64,000 nt of DNA from Agrilutibacter niabensis (GTDB taxonomy: Bacteria; Pseudomonadota; Gammaproteobacteria; Xanthomonadales; Xanthomonadaceae): NCBI RefSeq assembly GCF_042657165.1, contig NZ_JBHSNJ010000012.1:496001-560000 (forward strand). Reading direction: 5' to 3'. Under the pieces are notes generated by a model. It saw only the letters and a program-made list of their open reading frames with translations. It was not told where the DNA came from and made no database searches. Shown here one piece after another: positions 26,430-34,561 of this stretch; positions within the stretch are counted from its first letter, which is position 1; every line of letters starts with the position of its first letter. Both the position numbers and the translations under genes were made by a program.

Positions 26430-26695
26430 GCCTGCGGGAAGCCTTCGACCTGGGCCGTGGCGATGGCTTCCTCGGCCAGGAGCACCGGGATGCCGTCGTC
26501 CAGGCGGTAGAGCGTCTTGCGATCGCGGGTGACCAGCGCCTCGCGCAGCGCGTCGCTTTGAACGCTGCCGTCGCCCCGGCGTACGCCGCCCGAGGCGATG
26601 GCCGCGTTCACGGCCTGCAGGCCACGGCTGTCGAGCAGGGCCAGCGCCTGGCGGGTGACGGGGCAGACGAGCAGATCCAGCAGTTTGCGGTCCAT
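26426..26695 (-). CDS. Trm112/YcaR-like small protein
   Basis: An 89-residue protein beginning MDRKLLDLLVCPVTRQAL and containing LYRLDDGIPVLLAEEA, the two conserved halves of the YcaR/Trm112 family. The usual CxxC knuckle is reduced to a single CP at the N terminus, and the middle is about 25 residues longer than in YcaR (60 residues). Homologues are small activators or zinc-binding partners of methyltransferases; the role here is unknown. It is translationally coupled to nadC (4-bp overlap), whereas E. coli ycaR sits near lpxK-kdsB. Confidence 0.85.
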   Translation of the reverse strand: MDRKLLDLLVCPVTRQALALLDSRGLQAVNAAIASGGVRRGDGSVQSDALREALVTRDRKTLYRLDDGIPVLLAEEAIATAQVEGFPQA

Positions 26696-26752
26696 GACGA
26701 TGAAGGCGCGGCGGAAGGTCGGTAGAATACCTTTTTGACGCTTGGATCCGTC

Positions 26753-27289
26753 ATGGCTGCAACCGAGGCAACCGCACCTGCCCAAAGCGTGCGGGTTGAA
26801 GGCCGCCCGCTCGTCGGCATTGTCATGGGCTCGCGCTCCGACTGGGAGACGATGCAACACGCTGCCGCCCGGCTCGAAGCGCTCGGCGTTCCGCACGAAG
26901 TCCGCGTCGTATCCGCACACCGTACGCCCGACGTCCTGTTCTCCTATGCCGAAACCGCGGCAGAGCGCGGCCTGCGGGCGATCATCGCCGGTGCCGGCGG
27001 AGCCGCGCATCTGCCTGGCATGCTGGCATCGAAGACCGCCGTTCCCGTGCTTGGTGTGCCGGTGCAGAGCAAGGCGCTCAACGGCATGGATTCGCTGCTG
27101 TCGATCGTGCAGATGCCCGCAGGCGTTCCCGTGGCGACGTTTGCCATCGGCAATGCCGGCGCGGCGAACGCCGGCCTGTTCGCCGCAGCGATGCTGGCGA
27201 ACGAGTTTCCGGCGATCGCTGCCGCACTCGATGCCTTCCGGGCGAAGCAGACGGACGACGTCATCGCCAACGACGATCCGCGCAAGTGA
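26753..27289 (+). CDS. purE: N5-carboxyaminoimidazole ribonucleotide mutase PurE
   Basis: A 178-residue class I PurE. After a variable N terminus it has the signature VGIVMGSRSDWETM, SAHRTPD, GAGGAAHLPGM and the active-site loop VPVLGVPVQSKALNGMDSLLSIVQMP. It converts N5-CAIR to CAIR in purine synthesis. The ATG at 26753 is preferred over an upstream TTG. A TAGAAT hexamer at about 26722 could be its -10 element. purK follows after 10 bp. Confidence 0.96.
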   Translation: MAATEATAPAQSVRVEGRPLVGIVMGSRSDWETMQHAAARLEALGVPHEVRVVSAHRTPDVLFSYAETAAERGLRAIIAGAGGAAHLPGMLASKTAVPVLGVPVQSKALNGMDSLLSIVQMPAGVPVATFAIGNAGAANAGLFAAAMLANEFPAIAAALDAFRAKQTDDVIANDDPRK

Positions 27290-27299
27290 TCCGCACTCC

Positions 27300-28445
27300 A
27301 TGACGACGGTTGGAATACTCGGTGGCGGCCAGCTCGCCCGCATGATGGCACTGTCCGGCGCCCCGCTGGGCCTGCGCTTCCTGGTGATGGACACCGTGGC
27401 CGACGCCTGCGCCGGCCAGTTCGCGCCGCTCATCGTTGGCGACTGGCGCGATGAAGGCGCGCTCGCCGAGTTCGCATCGAAGGTCGACGTCGCCACCTTC
27501 GATTTCGAGAATGTCCCCGCCGAGTCCGCTCAATGGCTGTCGCAGCGCGTGCCGGTGTTTCCCAGCCCGGGCGCGCTGGCCGTTGCGCAGGATCGTCTTG
27601 CTGAAAAGACCCTGTTCCGCGAACTCGGCATCCCGGTGCCGGATTTCGCCGACATCACGTCGCGCGCCGACCTCGACAACGCAATCGCCAGACTCGGCAC
27701 TCCCTGCATCCTCAAGACGCGACGCCTGGGTTACGACGGCAAGGGCCAGTTCCGCATAAAGACAGCCGCCGATGCGGCCGCTGCGTGGGACGCCCTGGGC
27801 GCGCAGGCGACGACCGTCGGCCTGATCCTTGAAGGCTTCGTCGCCTTCGAGCGCGAACTGAGCGTCGTCGCGGTGCGCGGACGCGATGGCGAATTCCGCA
27901 CCTGGCCGTTGACCGAGAACTGGCACGTCGACGGCGTGCTGTCGGCCAGCCTTGCACCCGCCAAGGCCGATGCGGCGCTGGCGGCGGTGGCCTTTGCCCA
28001 TGCAAGGACGCTCGCCGAAGCACTCGATTACGTAGGCGTCTTCGCGCTCGAACTGTTCTGCCGCGACGGCGTGCTGCTGGCCAATGAGCTGGCGCCGCGC
28101 GTGCACAACTCCGGTCACTGGACCATCGAAGGCAGCGAGACCTCGCAATTCCAGAACCACCTGCGTGCCGTGCTCGGGCTGCCGTTGGGCGACACGCGGA
28201 TGGTCGGCACCGCCTGCATGCTCAACTGGATAGGCGTCATGCCCGAAGCCAACGCCGTGCTGAGCGAGGCGGGTGGCCACTGGCACGACTACGGCAAGGA
28301 GCCGCGTGCGGGCCGCAAGGTAGGGCACGCGACGTTGCGCGCGGATGCTTCCCACGAACTGGCCGCGACGCTGCATCGCGTTGGAGCCGCCCTGGGTCGC
28401 GCGGCGCAGGTCGCGCCGGCGGTCGAGGCGCTCCGGAACCGCTGA
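27300..28445 (+). CDS. purK: N5-carboxyaminoimidazole ribonucleotide synthase PurK
   Basis: A 381-residue ATP-grasp enzyme that carboxylates AIR with bicarbonate and ATP. Motifs include the N-terminal GILGGGQLARMMAL, the ATP-grasp elements ILKTRRLGYDGKGQ and LILEGFVAFERELSV, and the metal-binding NELAPRVHNSGHWTIEGS. It supplies the substrate of PurE, and the two genes form an operon. Confidence 0.96.
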   Translation: MTTVGILGGGQLARMMALSGAPLGLRFLVMDTVADACAGQFAPLIVGDWRDEGALAEFASKVDVATFDFENVPAESAQWLSQRVPVFPSPGALAVAQDRLAEKTLFRELGIPVPDFADITSRADLDNAIARLGTPCILKTRRLGYDGKGQFRIKTAADAAAAWDALGAQATTVGLILEGFVAFERELSVVAVRGRDGEFRTWPLTENWHVDGVLSASLAPAKADAALAAVAFAHARTLAEALDYVGVFALELFCRDGVLLANELAPRVHNSGHWTIEGSETSQFQNHLRAVLGLPLGDTRMVGTACMLNWIGVMPEANAVLSEAGGHWHDYGKEPRAGRKVGHATLRADASHELAATLHRVGAALGRAAQVAPAVEALRNR

Positions 28446-28515
28446 TCGACCGCAAGCCACGGCTTCCCGGCGGCGTAGCGACGCCACTGGCTCCCGCCTG
28501 GCCTGACTCGCAAAC

Positions 28516-28543
28516 GAAAACGGCCGGATACCCGGCCGTTTTC
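28516..28543. terminator. Bidirectional rho-independent terminator between purK and sodB
   Basis: GAAAACGGCCGG and its complement form a perfect 12-bp stem around ATAC. The A-run and T-run at the edges serve the convergent genes purK and sodB. Confidence 0.85.
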
Positions 28544-28564
28544 ACGCAAACCGTTTGCGGGAAA

Positions 28565-29143
28565 TCAACGCATGTTGGAAGCCACGAAATCCCAGTTGAC
28601 CAGGTTCCAGAACGCCTCGACGTACTTCGGACGGGCGTTGCGGTAATCGATGTAATAGGCGTGCTCCCACACGTCGCAGGTCAGCAGCGCGGTGTCATCG
28701 CCGGTCAGCGGGGTGGCCGCATTCGACGTGCTCACCAGCGCCAGCGAACCGTCCGGACGCTGCACCAGCCAGCCCCAGCCCGAACCGAAGGTGCCGACGG
28801 AGACCTTGGTGAACTCTTCCTTGAACTTGGCGAAGTCGCCAAACGCCTTGTTGATGGCATCGGCCAGCTTGCCCGTGGGCTCACCGCCACCGTTCGGCTT
28901 GAGGCAGTTCCAGTAGAACGTGTGGTTCCAGATCTGCGCGGCATTGTTGAACATGCCGCCCTGCGACTTGCGGATGATGTCCTCCAGCGCCATGTCCGCG
29001 AACTCGGTGCCCGCGATCATGTTGTTGAGGTTGGTCACGTACGCCTGGTGGTGCTTGCCGTAGTGGAAGTCGATGGTTTCGGCCGAGATGTGCGGCTCGA
29101 GTGCGGCGCGGTCGTAGGGAAGGGCGGGCAGTTCGATGGCCAT
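28565..29143 (-). CDS. sodB: Superoxide dismutase [Fe]
   Basis: A 192-residue Fe/Mn-superfamily dismutase. The metal ligands are the His in TIDFHYGKHHQAYV, the His in QIWNHTFYW, and Asp and His in DVWEHAYYIDYRNARPKYVE. The motif GGMFNNAAQIWNH and the overall length point to the iron enzyme. It removes superoxide in the cytoplasm. The ATG at 29143 is supported by a GGAG-like site (AAGGAGCC). It is divergent from grxD, with a palindrome in between. Confidence 0.95.
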   Translation of the reverse strand: MAIELPALPYDRAALEPHISAETIDFHYGKHHQAYVTNLNNMIAGTEFADMALEDIIRKSQGGMFNNAAQIWNHTFYWNCLKPNGGGEPTGKLADAINKAFGDFAKFKEEFTKVSVGTFGSGWGWLVQRPDGSLALVSTSNAATPLTGDDTALLTCDVWEHAYYIDYRNARPKYVEAFWNLVNWDFVASNMR

Positions 29144-29221
29144 GGCTGGCTCCTTGCTGGCTTGTGGAGGCGGGGGGGCGGCCGCGAGGTACCGTTTGGG
29201 CGGCGGCGGGGCGAAAGCTTT

Positions 29222-29237
29222 TACAATACGCATTGTA
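29222..29237. promoter_or_regulatory. Perfect palindrome in the sodB-grxD intergenic region
   Basis: TACAATACGCATTGTA is an inverted repeat of TACAAT with a 4-bp centre. TACAAT is also a good -10 hexamer for sodB on the minus strand, about 80 bp from its start codon. It may be an operator over the sodB promoter. The binding protein is unknown. Confidence 0.45.
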
Positions 29238-29338
29238 TCCCCACGTTCAGCTGCCTCGCCTCACCCGCCGGAAACACGCCTTCCCATGTGCAGGCATTCC
29301 GGCGCCGCCGCTGCAGCGACCCATCGCAGGAGTAGTCC

Positions 29339-29659
29339 ATGTCTGTCATTGAACGGATCCAGGCCGACGTCGAAGGCCATCCGATCGTCCTCTTCATGAA
29401 GGGCACCGCGCAGTTCCCCATGTGCGGGTTCTCGAGCCGCACCGTGCAGGCGCTCAAGGCCGCTGGCGCCAGCCAGCTGCATACGATCAACGTGCTTGAG
29501 GATCCCGAAGTGCGTGCCAACCTGCCGCGTTACTCCAACTGGCCGACGTTCCCGCAACTCTTCATCAACGGCGAACTGATCGGCGGTTGCGACATCACCC
29601 TGGAATTGTTCGAGTCGGGCGAACTGGCCCGCATGATCAGCGAAGCCCAACAGCAGTGA
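29339..29659 (+). CDS. grxD: Monothiol glutaredoxin, Grx4 type
   Basis: A 106-residue glutaredoxin with the monothiol active site CGFS (FPMCGFSSRTVQAL), the conserved WPTFPQLFINGELIGGCDI glutathione-binding part and the usual IERIQADVEGHPIVLFMKGT start. Such proteins carry and deliver [2Fe-2S] clusters with BolA partners. A CAGGAG ribosome site precedes the ATG. The neighbouring iron-dependent sodB suggests a common iron or oxidative-stress context. Confidence 0.95.
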   Translation: MSVIERIQADVEGHPIVLFMKGTAQFPMCGFSSRTVQALKAAGASQLHTINVLEDPEVRANLPRYSNWPTFPQLFINGELIGGCDITLELFESGELARMISEAQQQ

Positions 29660-30393
29660 GCGCGGCCTCCGCTTCGGCTTCGGACATGTCCTTGCAGGAC
29701 CGCGTCGTGCTCGTGGCCGGCGCCTACGGCGGACTCGGCAGCGCCGCCGCCGTGGCCTGCGCCCGCGCGGGCGCCACGGTCGTGCTGCTGGGGCGCAAGG
29801 TGCCGAAGTTGAATCGTGTCTACGACGCGGTAGCCGCTGCGGGCCCCGAGCCGGTGCTGTACCCGCTGGACCTGGAAGGCGCGTCGGCCGACGACTACGC
29901 CGAGCTGGCGCAACGCATCGAGGCCGAACTGGGCCGCCTTGACGGCGTGCTGCATTGCGCGGCGAATTTTCCCGGCCTGACACCGTTATTGCAGACCGAC
30001 CCGGCTGCGTTCGCCCGTGCCATCCACGTCAACCTGACCGCACGCTGGTGGCTGACGCAGGCATGCCTGCCGCTGCTGGCAAAGGCCGATGACGCGGCAG
30101 TGGTGTTCGTGGTCGACGCCCCGGCCCGTGTCGGTAAGGCCTATTGGGGAGGTTACGGCCTGGCCCAACATTCCCTCGCCGGACTGGTCGGCATGCTGCA
30201 GTCCGAACTCGCGGGTTCGAAGATCCGTGTCTCGGGCCTGCAGCCGGACCCGATGCGGACGCCGCTGCGCGCCAAGGCGTATGTAGAGGAGAACGATCGA
30301 GTCGCCCGCGATCCGGAGGCCTACGCGCAGGCCTGCGTTACCCTGCTGTCCCCGGCGGGCGCCTCCCATCGAGGTCAGATCTGGACGCCGTGA
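29656..30393 (+). CDS. SDR-fold protein lacking the usual catalytic residues (YciK-like)
   Basis: A 245-residue short-chain dehydrogenase/reductase-fold protein. The nucleotide-binding motif VVLVAGAYGGLGSAAA and the fold motif LHCAANF are intact. The active site is not: where YciK-type SDRs have Ser...Tyr-x3-Lys, this protein reads VVDAPARVGK...GGYGLAQHS, so Ser is replaced and Lys is Gln; Tyr remains. The protein may bind NAD(P) without classical oxidoreductase activity. The GTG start at 29656 overlaps the grxD stop (GTGA); an ATG at 29686 is an alternative. Confidence 0.85.
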   Translation: MSAASASASDMSLQDRVVLVAGAYGGLGSAAAVACARAGATVVLLGRKVPKLNRVYDAVAAAGPEPVLYPLDLEGASADDYAELAQRIEAELGRLDGVLHCAANFPGLTPLLQTDPAAFARAIHVNLTARWWLTQACLPLLAKADDAAVVFVVDAPARVGKAYWGGYGLAQHSLAGLVGMLQSELAGSKIRVSGLQPDPMRTPLRAKAYVEENDRVARDPEAYAQACVTLLSPAGASHRGQIWTP

Positions 30394-30432
30394 TCGCATT
30401 CCAGGTGACCGCACCCAACTGACCGCATCCCG

Positions 30433-31032
30433 ATGACGATCGCTTCCGCCGCCCTGCTGCTGTTCCTGATCCTGGACCCGCTGGGCAACATCCCCGTGTT
30501 TCTGAGCCTGCTGCGCGGCCTGCCTCCGCGGCGGCAGCGGATCGTCCTCGCCCGCGAACTGGTCATCGCCCTAGGGGTACTGATGACGTTCCTTTGGGGC
30601 GGCAAGTACGCGCTGGAGTTGATGCACCTGCGCCAGGAATCGGTGTCGATCGCGGGTGGCATCGTGCTGTTCCTGATCGGCATCCGCATGATCTTCCCGC
30701 CGCCGGAAGGCCTGATGGGCGAACTGCCGGACGGAGAGCCCTTCATTGTCCCCATGGCGATCCCGCTGGTAGCCGGACCCTCCGGCATGGCGGCGGTGAT
30801 GCTGATGGGCAGCAACGAACCCGGGCGCCTGGCCGATTGGAGCCTTGCACTGATGCTGGCCTGGGTCGCAACCGCGGCGATCCTCTTCAGCGCCACCTAC
30901 CTGTACAAGTGGCTCGGTACGCGCGTGTTGACCGCGGTCGAGCGGCTGATGGGCATGCTGCTGGTGGCCATTTCGGTCCAGATGTTCCTGGACGGCCTGG
31001 GCACTTACCTGCAGATCGTTCCCGGCGCCTGA
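30433..31032 (+). CDS. MarC/YhgN family membrane protein
   Basis: A 199-residue inner-membrane protein with six predicted helices. The N-terminal LFLILDPLGNIPVFLSLL and the internal FIVPMAIPLVAGPSGMAAVM are the two repeat-like signatures of the MarC family. Despite the name, no role in multiple antibiotic resistance is established, and the function is unknown. It lies 39 bp after the SDR gene and may share its transcript with grxD. Confidence 0.92.
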   Translation: MTIASAALLLFLILDPLGNIPVFLSLLRGLPPRRQRIVLARELVIALGVLMTFLWGGKYALELMHLRQESVSIAGGIVLFLIGIRMIFPPPEGLMGELPDGEPFIVPMAIPLVAGPSGMAAVMLMGSNEPGRLADWSLALMLAWVATAAILFSATYLYKWLGTRVLTAVERLMGMLLVAISVQMFLDGLGTYLQIVPGA

Positions 31033-31048
31033 AGTACTTCAGGCTTGC

Positions 31049-31070
31049 CACGGCGGCAGTACCCGCCGTG
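31049..31070 (+). terminator. Hairpin after the marC-like gene
   Basis: CACGGCGG and its complement CCGCCGTG pair around a 6-nt loop, 17 bp after the stop codon. There is a short T-run about 7 bp later. Termination is plausible because the next gene has its own promoter signals. Confidence 0.45.
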
Positions 31071-31080
31071 CGTCACGGTT

Positions 31081-31124
31081 TTGACATCGATCCGCCATAG
31101 TATGGGTTAAACTGACGTTAACCC
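31081..31124 (+). promoter_or_regulatory. Promoter region with operator-like inverted repeat before the Oar-like receptor
   Basis: A consensus TTGACA stands at 31081-31086. Downstream, GGGTTAA (31104-31110) and TTAACCC (31118-31124) form a perfect 7-bp inverted repeat with a 7-bp spacer. A poor -10 (GTTAAA, 19-bp spacing) overlaps its left arm, so a regulator bound there could control the receptor gene. The start codon is 113 bp further on, leaving a long leader. Confidence 0.45.
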
Positions 31125-31236
31125 AGCCTGGGGCAGGCGGGGTCAGGGGCTCCAACAAGTTTTCGTTACGTGGCTGGCTGCATGCAGTCGGCCGCTGCTT
31201 GTCACCTTTTCTTCATATCCGAAGGCATCCCAAACA

Positions 31237-34200
31237 ATGACTCATTCGAATCGCGTCCGCATGTCGAAGCTCACGCTTGGCCTGCTTGCCGTTCTCGCCA
31301 CCGCGCCTGCGTTCGCCCAGAGCACTTCTGCCGGTATCGGCGGCCAGGTGCTGGGTACGGACGGCAAGCCCGTGGCTGGTGCGGAAGTCACCATCACGCA
31401 TACCGAGTCCGGCACCGTCAGCCGCGCAGTGACCGATGCCGATGGGCGCTACAACGCGCGTGGCCTGCGCGTGGGTGGTCCGTACACCGTCTCCGTCAAG
31501 GGTGCGGAAGGCAGCACGAGCCAGGACGGGGTGTACCTGAACCTCGACAAGGTCAACCAGGTGGATGCGACGCTTGGTGCGGACGTGACCACCCTTGGCG
31601 CGGTCGTGGCCGTGGGAAGTGGCGGTTCGGAGGTTTTCAGTGCGACCAAGATGGGCGCGGGCTCCAACGTCACGCGCGAACAGATTGAAGCCTTCCCGTC
31701 GATCGAGCGCAGCCTGCAGGACTATGCGCGCCTCGATCCGCGCGTGACCCAAACCGACAAGTCGCGCAACGAGATCTCGGTGGGTGGCCAGAACCCGCGC
31801 TACAACGCGATCCGCGTCGACGGCATCAGCACCAACGACGCCTTCGGCCTGGAATCCAATGGCCTTCCGACGCCCAAGCAGCCCTTCTCGATGGACGCGA
31901 TCGAAGAAATCTCGGTCGATGTCGCGAACTACGACGTCACGATTTCCGGCGGCACCGGCGGCGTGATCAATGCCGTCACCAAGTCGGGTACCAACGAGTT
32001 CCACGGTTCGGTCTACGGCCTGTACCGCGACAACTCGATGGTCCGCGAGAACGAGGACGGCAGCGACTTCTCCGGCTTCGAGGACGAAACCACCTATGGC
32101 ATGACCTTCGGTGGCCCGCTGATCAAGGACAAGCTGTTCTTCTTCCTGAACTACGAAAAGTACGAGCAGTCCGCCGCGGGCCCGACGTTCGGTCCGGTCG
32201 GTTCCGGCGCTTCCAACATCGTCGACGTCACTGACGCCGACATCGCGGAACTCAACCGCATCGCGCAGACCTACGGCTTCAGCGCCGGGCAGTACGCGGT
32301 CAGCGGCGCCGACACGACCAGCGAGGAGTACGGCGTCAAGGTCGACTGGAACATCACCGACAACCAGCGCTTCAGCTTCCGCTACGGCACTTCGGACCAG
32401 AGCGTCGCGCAGTTCCCGGACTTCTTCCCGGACCTGATCGCGCTCGACACGCACGCCTACCAGCGCGACTACAAGTTCGACACCTACACCGCGCAGCTCT
32501 TCAGCGACTGGAACGATGTGTTCTCGACCGAGGCCAAGATCTCGTACCGCGATTACTCCGCGGTGCGCAGCCCGACCTCGAACCTGCCCGAGGTCGAAGT
32601 CGAGTTCGGCGACAACAGCATCATCTTCGGTACCGAGGAGAACACCCACGTCAACGTCCTCGAGACCGAGACCTGGAATGCCTTCTTTGCCGGCAACCTG
32701 TTCCTCGATGACCACACGTTGAAGTTCGGTTTCGACTACGAAGACAACGACATCTACAACCTGTTCGGCCGCCGCACCAACGGCGTCTATGTCTTCGACA
32801 GCACCGCCGACTTCGAAGCCGGCCGCCCGAGCTCCTATCGCCTGTTCTATCCGGCCGATGGCAACCTCGACAACATGGCGGCCATCTGGGGCCTGAAGAA
32901 CCTCGGTGTGTTCGTGCAGGACACCTGGGCGGTCAACTACAACCTGACGCTGACTTTCGGCCTGCGTTGGGATACTCCGATGGTCGACGGGGAGCCGACG
33001 TTCAACCAGGCAGCTTTCAACGCCTTCGGTTACGACAACAGCGCCACGATCGACGGCAATGACCTGGTCCAGCCGCGCTTCGGCTTCAACTACACCTTCG
33101 ACAGCGATCGCCCGACCCAGCTGCGCGGTGGCTTCGGCCTGTTCCAGGGTGCGTCCGCCAATGTGTGGTTGTCCAACCCGTTCACCAACACGGGCTTCGG
33201 CTACATCGACTACAACCTGTCGAGTGGCTTCCCGGTCGATGCGGCGTGCATGCAGGCAGGCGAGCGTTGCTTCAGCGCCGATCCCAACGCCCAGATCGAC
33301 CTGATTCCGGCCGGTGCGCGCACGGGTACCCAGTCGATCGACTTCGTCGATCCGGAACTGGGCCAACCGTCGGTGTGGAAGGCCAACCTCGCGTTCGACC
33401 ACGAATTGCCGTGGTGGGGCGTGGTTGGAGCCGCAGAACTGGTGCTGACCTCGGTGAAGGAAGGCATCTTCTACCAGCACCTCAATCTGGGCAACGCGAC
33501 CCGCCTGGGCCCGGATGGTCGTCCGATGTTCTGGAACGCCAATGGTTACAACCCGGCCAACTGGACCGCTTCCGGCAACAACCCGAGCGGTGCTGGCGTG
33601 CGCAACCGCAGTGGCGCGGTCTCGGCATTCAGTGACGCGATCATCGCCCGCCCGACGGACAAGGGCGAATCGCAGCAGCTGACCGTATCGCTGGAAAAGC
33701 CTTTCAAGGACGGCGACTGGTCCTGGTTGCTGGCGTACACCTACACCAATGCGAACGAAGTCAGCCCGCTGACCAGTTCCACGTCCGGTTCGCAGTGGGG
33801 CAACCTCAACACGTTCAATCCGAACGAGGAAGTCTCGGCGCGTTCCAGCTATGAGATCCAGGACCGCTTCACCGCCGCGATCAGTTGGAAGCACGCCTTC
33901 TTCGGCGGCTACAACACCACAGTGTCCGGCTTCTACGAAGGCCGCAGCGGTCGTCCGTACAGCTACACCTTCGACAACGACGCCAACGGCGACGGCCGCT
34001 TCGGCAATGACCTGTTGTACATCCCGCTCGCCCCGGGCGACGTGCTCTTCGGCAGTCCGCAGGAGGAAGCCGCGTTCTGGGCGTTCCTGTACGGCAACGA
34101 ATACCTGTCGCAGCACCGTGGACAGGTGGCCGAGCGCAATGGTGCGACCTCGCCGTGGGTCAACCAGTTCGACATGCGCATCTCGCAGGAACTGCCGGGC

Positions 34201-34449
34201 TTCATGAACGGCCACAAGTCGGAAATCTGGCTGGACATCCTGAATGTCGGCAACCTGTTGAACAAGGATTGGGGGCAGATCGAGGAAGTGGCGTTCCCGG
34301 GCAACCGCGGCGTGGTCGAGTACGGCGGCATCGATCCGATCACCGGCAAGTACGTGTATCGGTTCAACTCCCCGGACCAGTTGCGTATCTACGACGATCG
34401 CGGCATCTCCCGCTGGGCGCTCCAGGTCGGGTTCCGCTACAAGTTCTGA
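31237..34449 (+). CDS. TonB-dependent receptor, Oar-like, with carboxypeptidase-like N domain
   Basis: A 1070-residue outer-membrane protein. A Sec signal peptide (cleavage after APAFA) precedes a carboxypeptidase-regulatory-like domain (about residues 30-115; VLGTDGKPVAGAEVTITH). A plug domain follows (NEISVGGQNPRYNAIRVDG, GVINAVTKSGTNEFHG), then a large beta-barrel ending in RWALQVGFRYKF with the terminal aromatic signal. The layout matches Myxococcus Oar and the many related receptors of Xanthomonadaceae, which take up large or peptide-like substrates. No clear TonB box was identified. A strong terminator follows. Confidence 0.93.
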   Translation: MTHSNRVRMSKLTLGLLAVLATAPAFAQSTSAGIGGQVLGTDGKPVAGAEVTITHTESGTVSRAVTDADGRYNARGLRVGGPYTVSVKGAEGSTSQDGVYLNLDKVNQVDATLGADVTTLGAVVAVGSGGSEVFSATKMGAGSNVTREQIEAFPSIERSLQDYARLDPRVTQTDKSRNEISVGGQNPRYNAIRVDGISTNDAFGLESNGLPTPKQPFSMDAIEEISVDVANYDVTISGGTGGVINAVTKSGTNEFHGSVYGLYRDNSMVRENEDGSDFSGFEDETTYGMTFGGPLIKDKLFFFLNYEKYEQSAAGPTFGPVGSGASNIVDVTDADIAELNRIAQTYGFSAGQYAVSGADTTSEEYGVKVDWNITDNQRFSFRYGTSDQSVAQFPDFFPDLIALDTHAYQRDYKFDTYTAQLFSDWNDVFSTEAKISYRDYSAVRSPTSNLPEVEVEFGDNSIIFGTEENTHVNVLETETWNAFFAGNLFLDDHTLKFGFDYEDNDIYNLFGRRTNGVYVFDSTADFEAGRPSSYRLFYPADGNLDNMAAIWGLKNLGVFVQDTWAVNYNLTLTFGLRWDTPMVDGEPTFNQAAFNAFGYDNSATIDGNDLVQPRFGFNYTFDSDRPTQLRGGFGLFQGASANVWLSNPFTNTGFGYIDYNLSSGFPVDAACMQAGERCFSADPNAQIDLIPAGARTGTQSIDFVDPELGQPSVWKANLAFDHELPWWGVVGAAELVLTSVKEGIFYQHLNLGNATRLGPDGRPMFWNANGYNPANWTASGNNPSGAGVRNRSGAVSAFSDAIIARPTDKGESQQLTVSLEKPFKDGDWSWLLAYTYTNANEVSPLTSSTSGSQWGNLNTFNPNEEVSARSSYEIQDRFTAAISWKHAFFGGYNTTVSGFYEGRSGRPYSYTFDNDANGDGRFGNDLLYIPLAPGDVLFGSPQEEAAFWAFLYGNEYLSQHRGQVAERNGATSPWVNQFDMRISQELPGFMNGHKSEIWLDILNVGNLLNKDWGQIEEVAFPGNRGVVEYGGIDPITGKYVYRFNSPDQLRIYDDRGISRWALQVGFRYKF

Positions 34450-34475
34450 TTGCGCTTTCCTGCAATAACGCCAGA

Positions 34476-34505
34476 AACGGCCGGGGAAACCCGGCCGTTT
34501 TTTTG
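34476..34505 (+). terminator. Rho-independent terminator after the Oar-like receptor
   Basis: AAACGGCCGGG and CCCGGCCGTTT form a strong stem around GAAA, followed by a continuous T-run. This is a textbook intrinsic terminator 27 bp after the stop codon. Confidence 0.92.
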
Positions 34506-34561
34506 TGGGCGGCACTGCGCTAGAGTCCTCGTGATACAAGACGAAGAAGAACGAGATAGCA

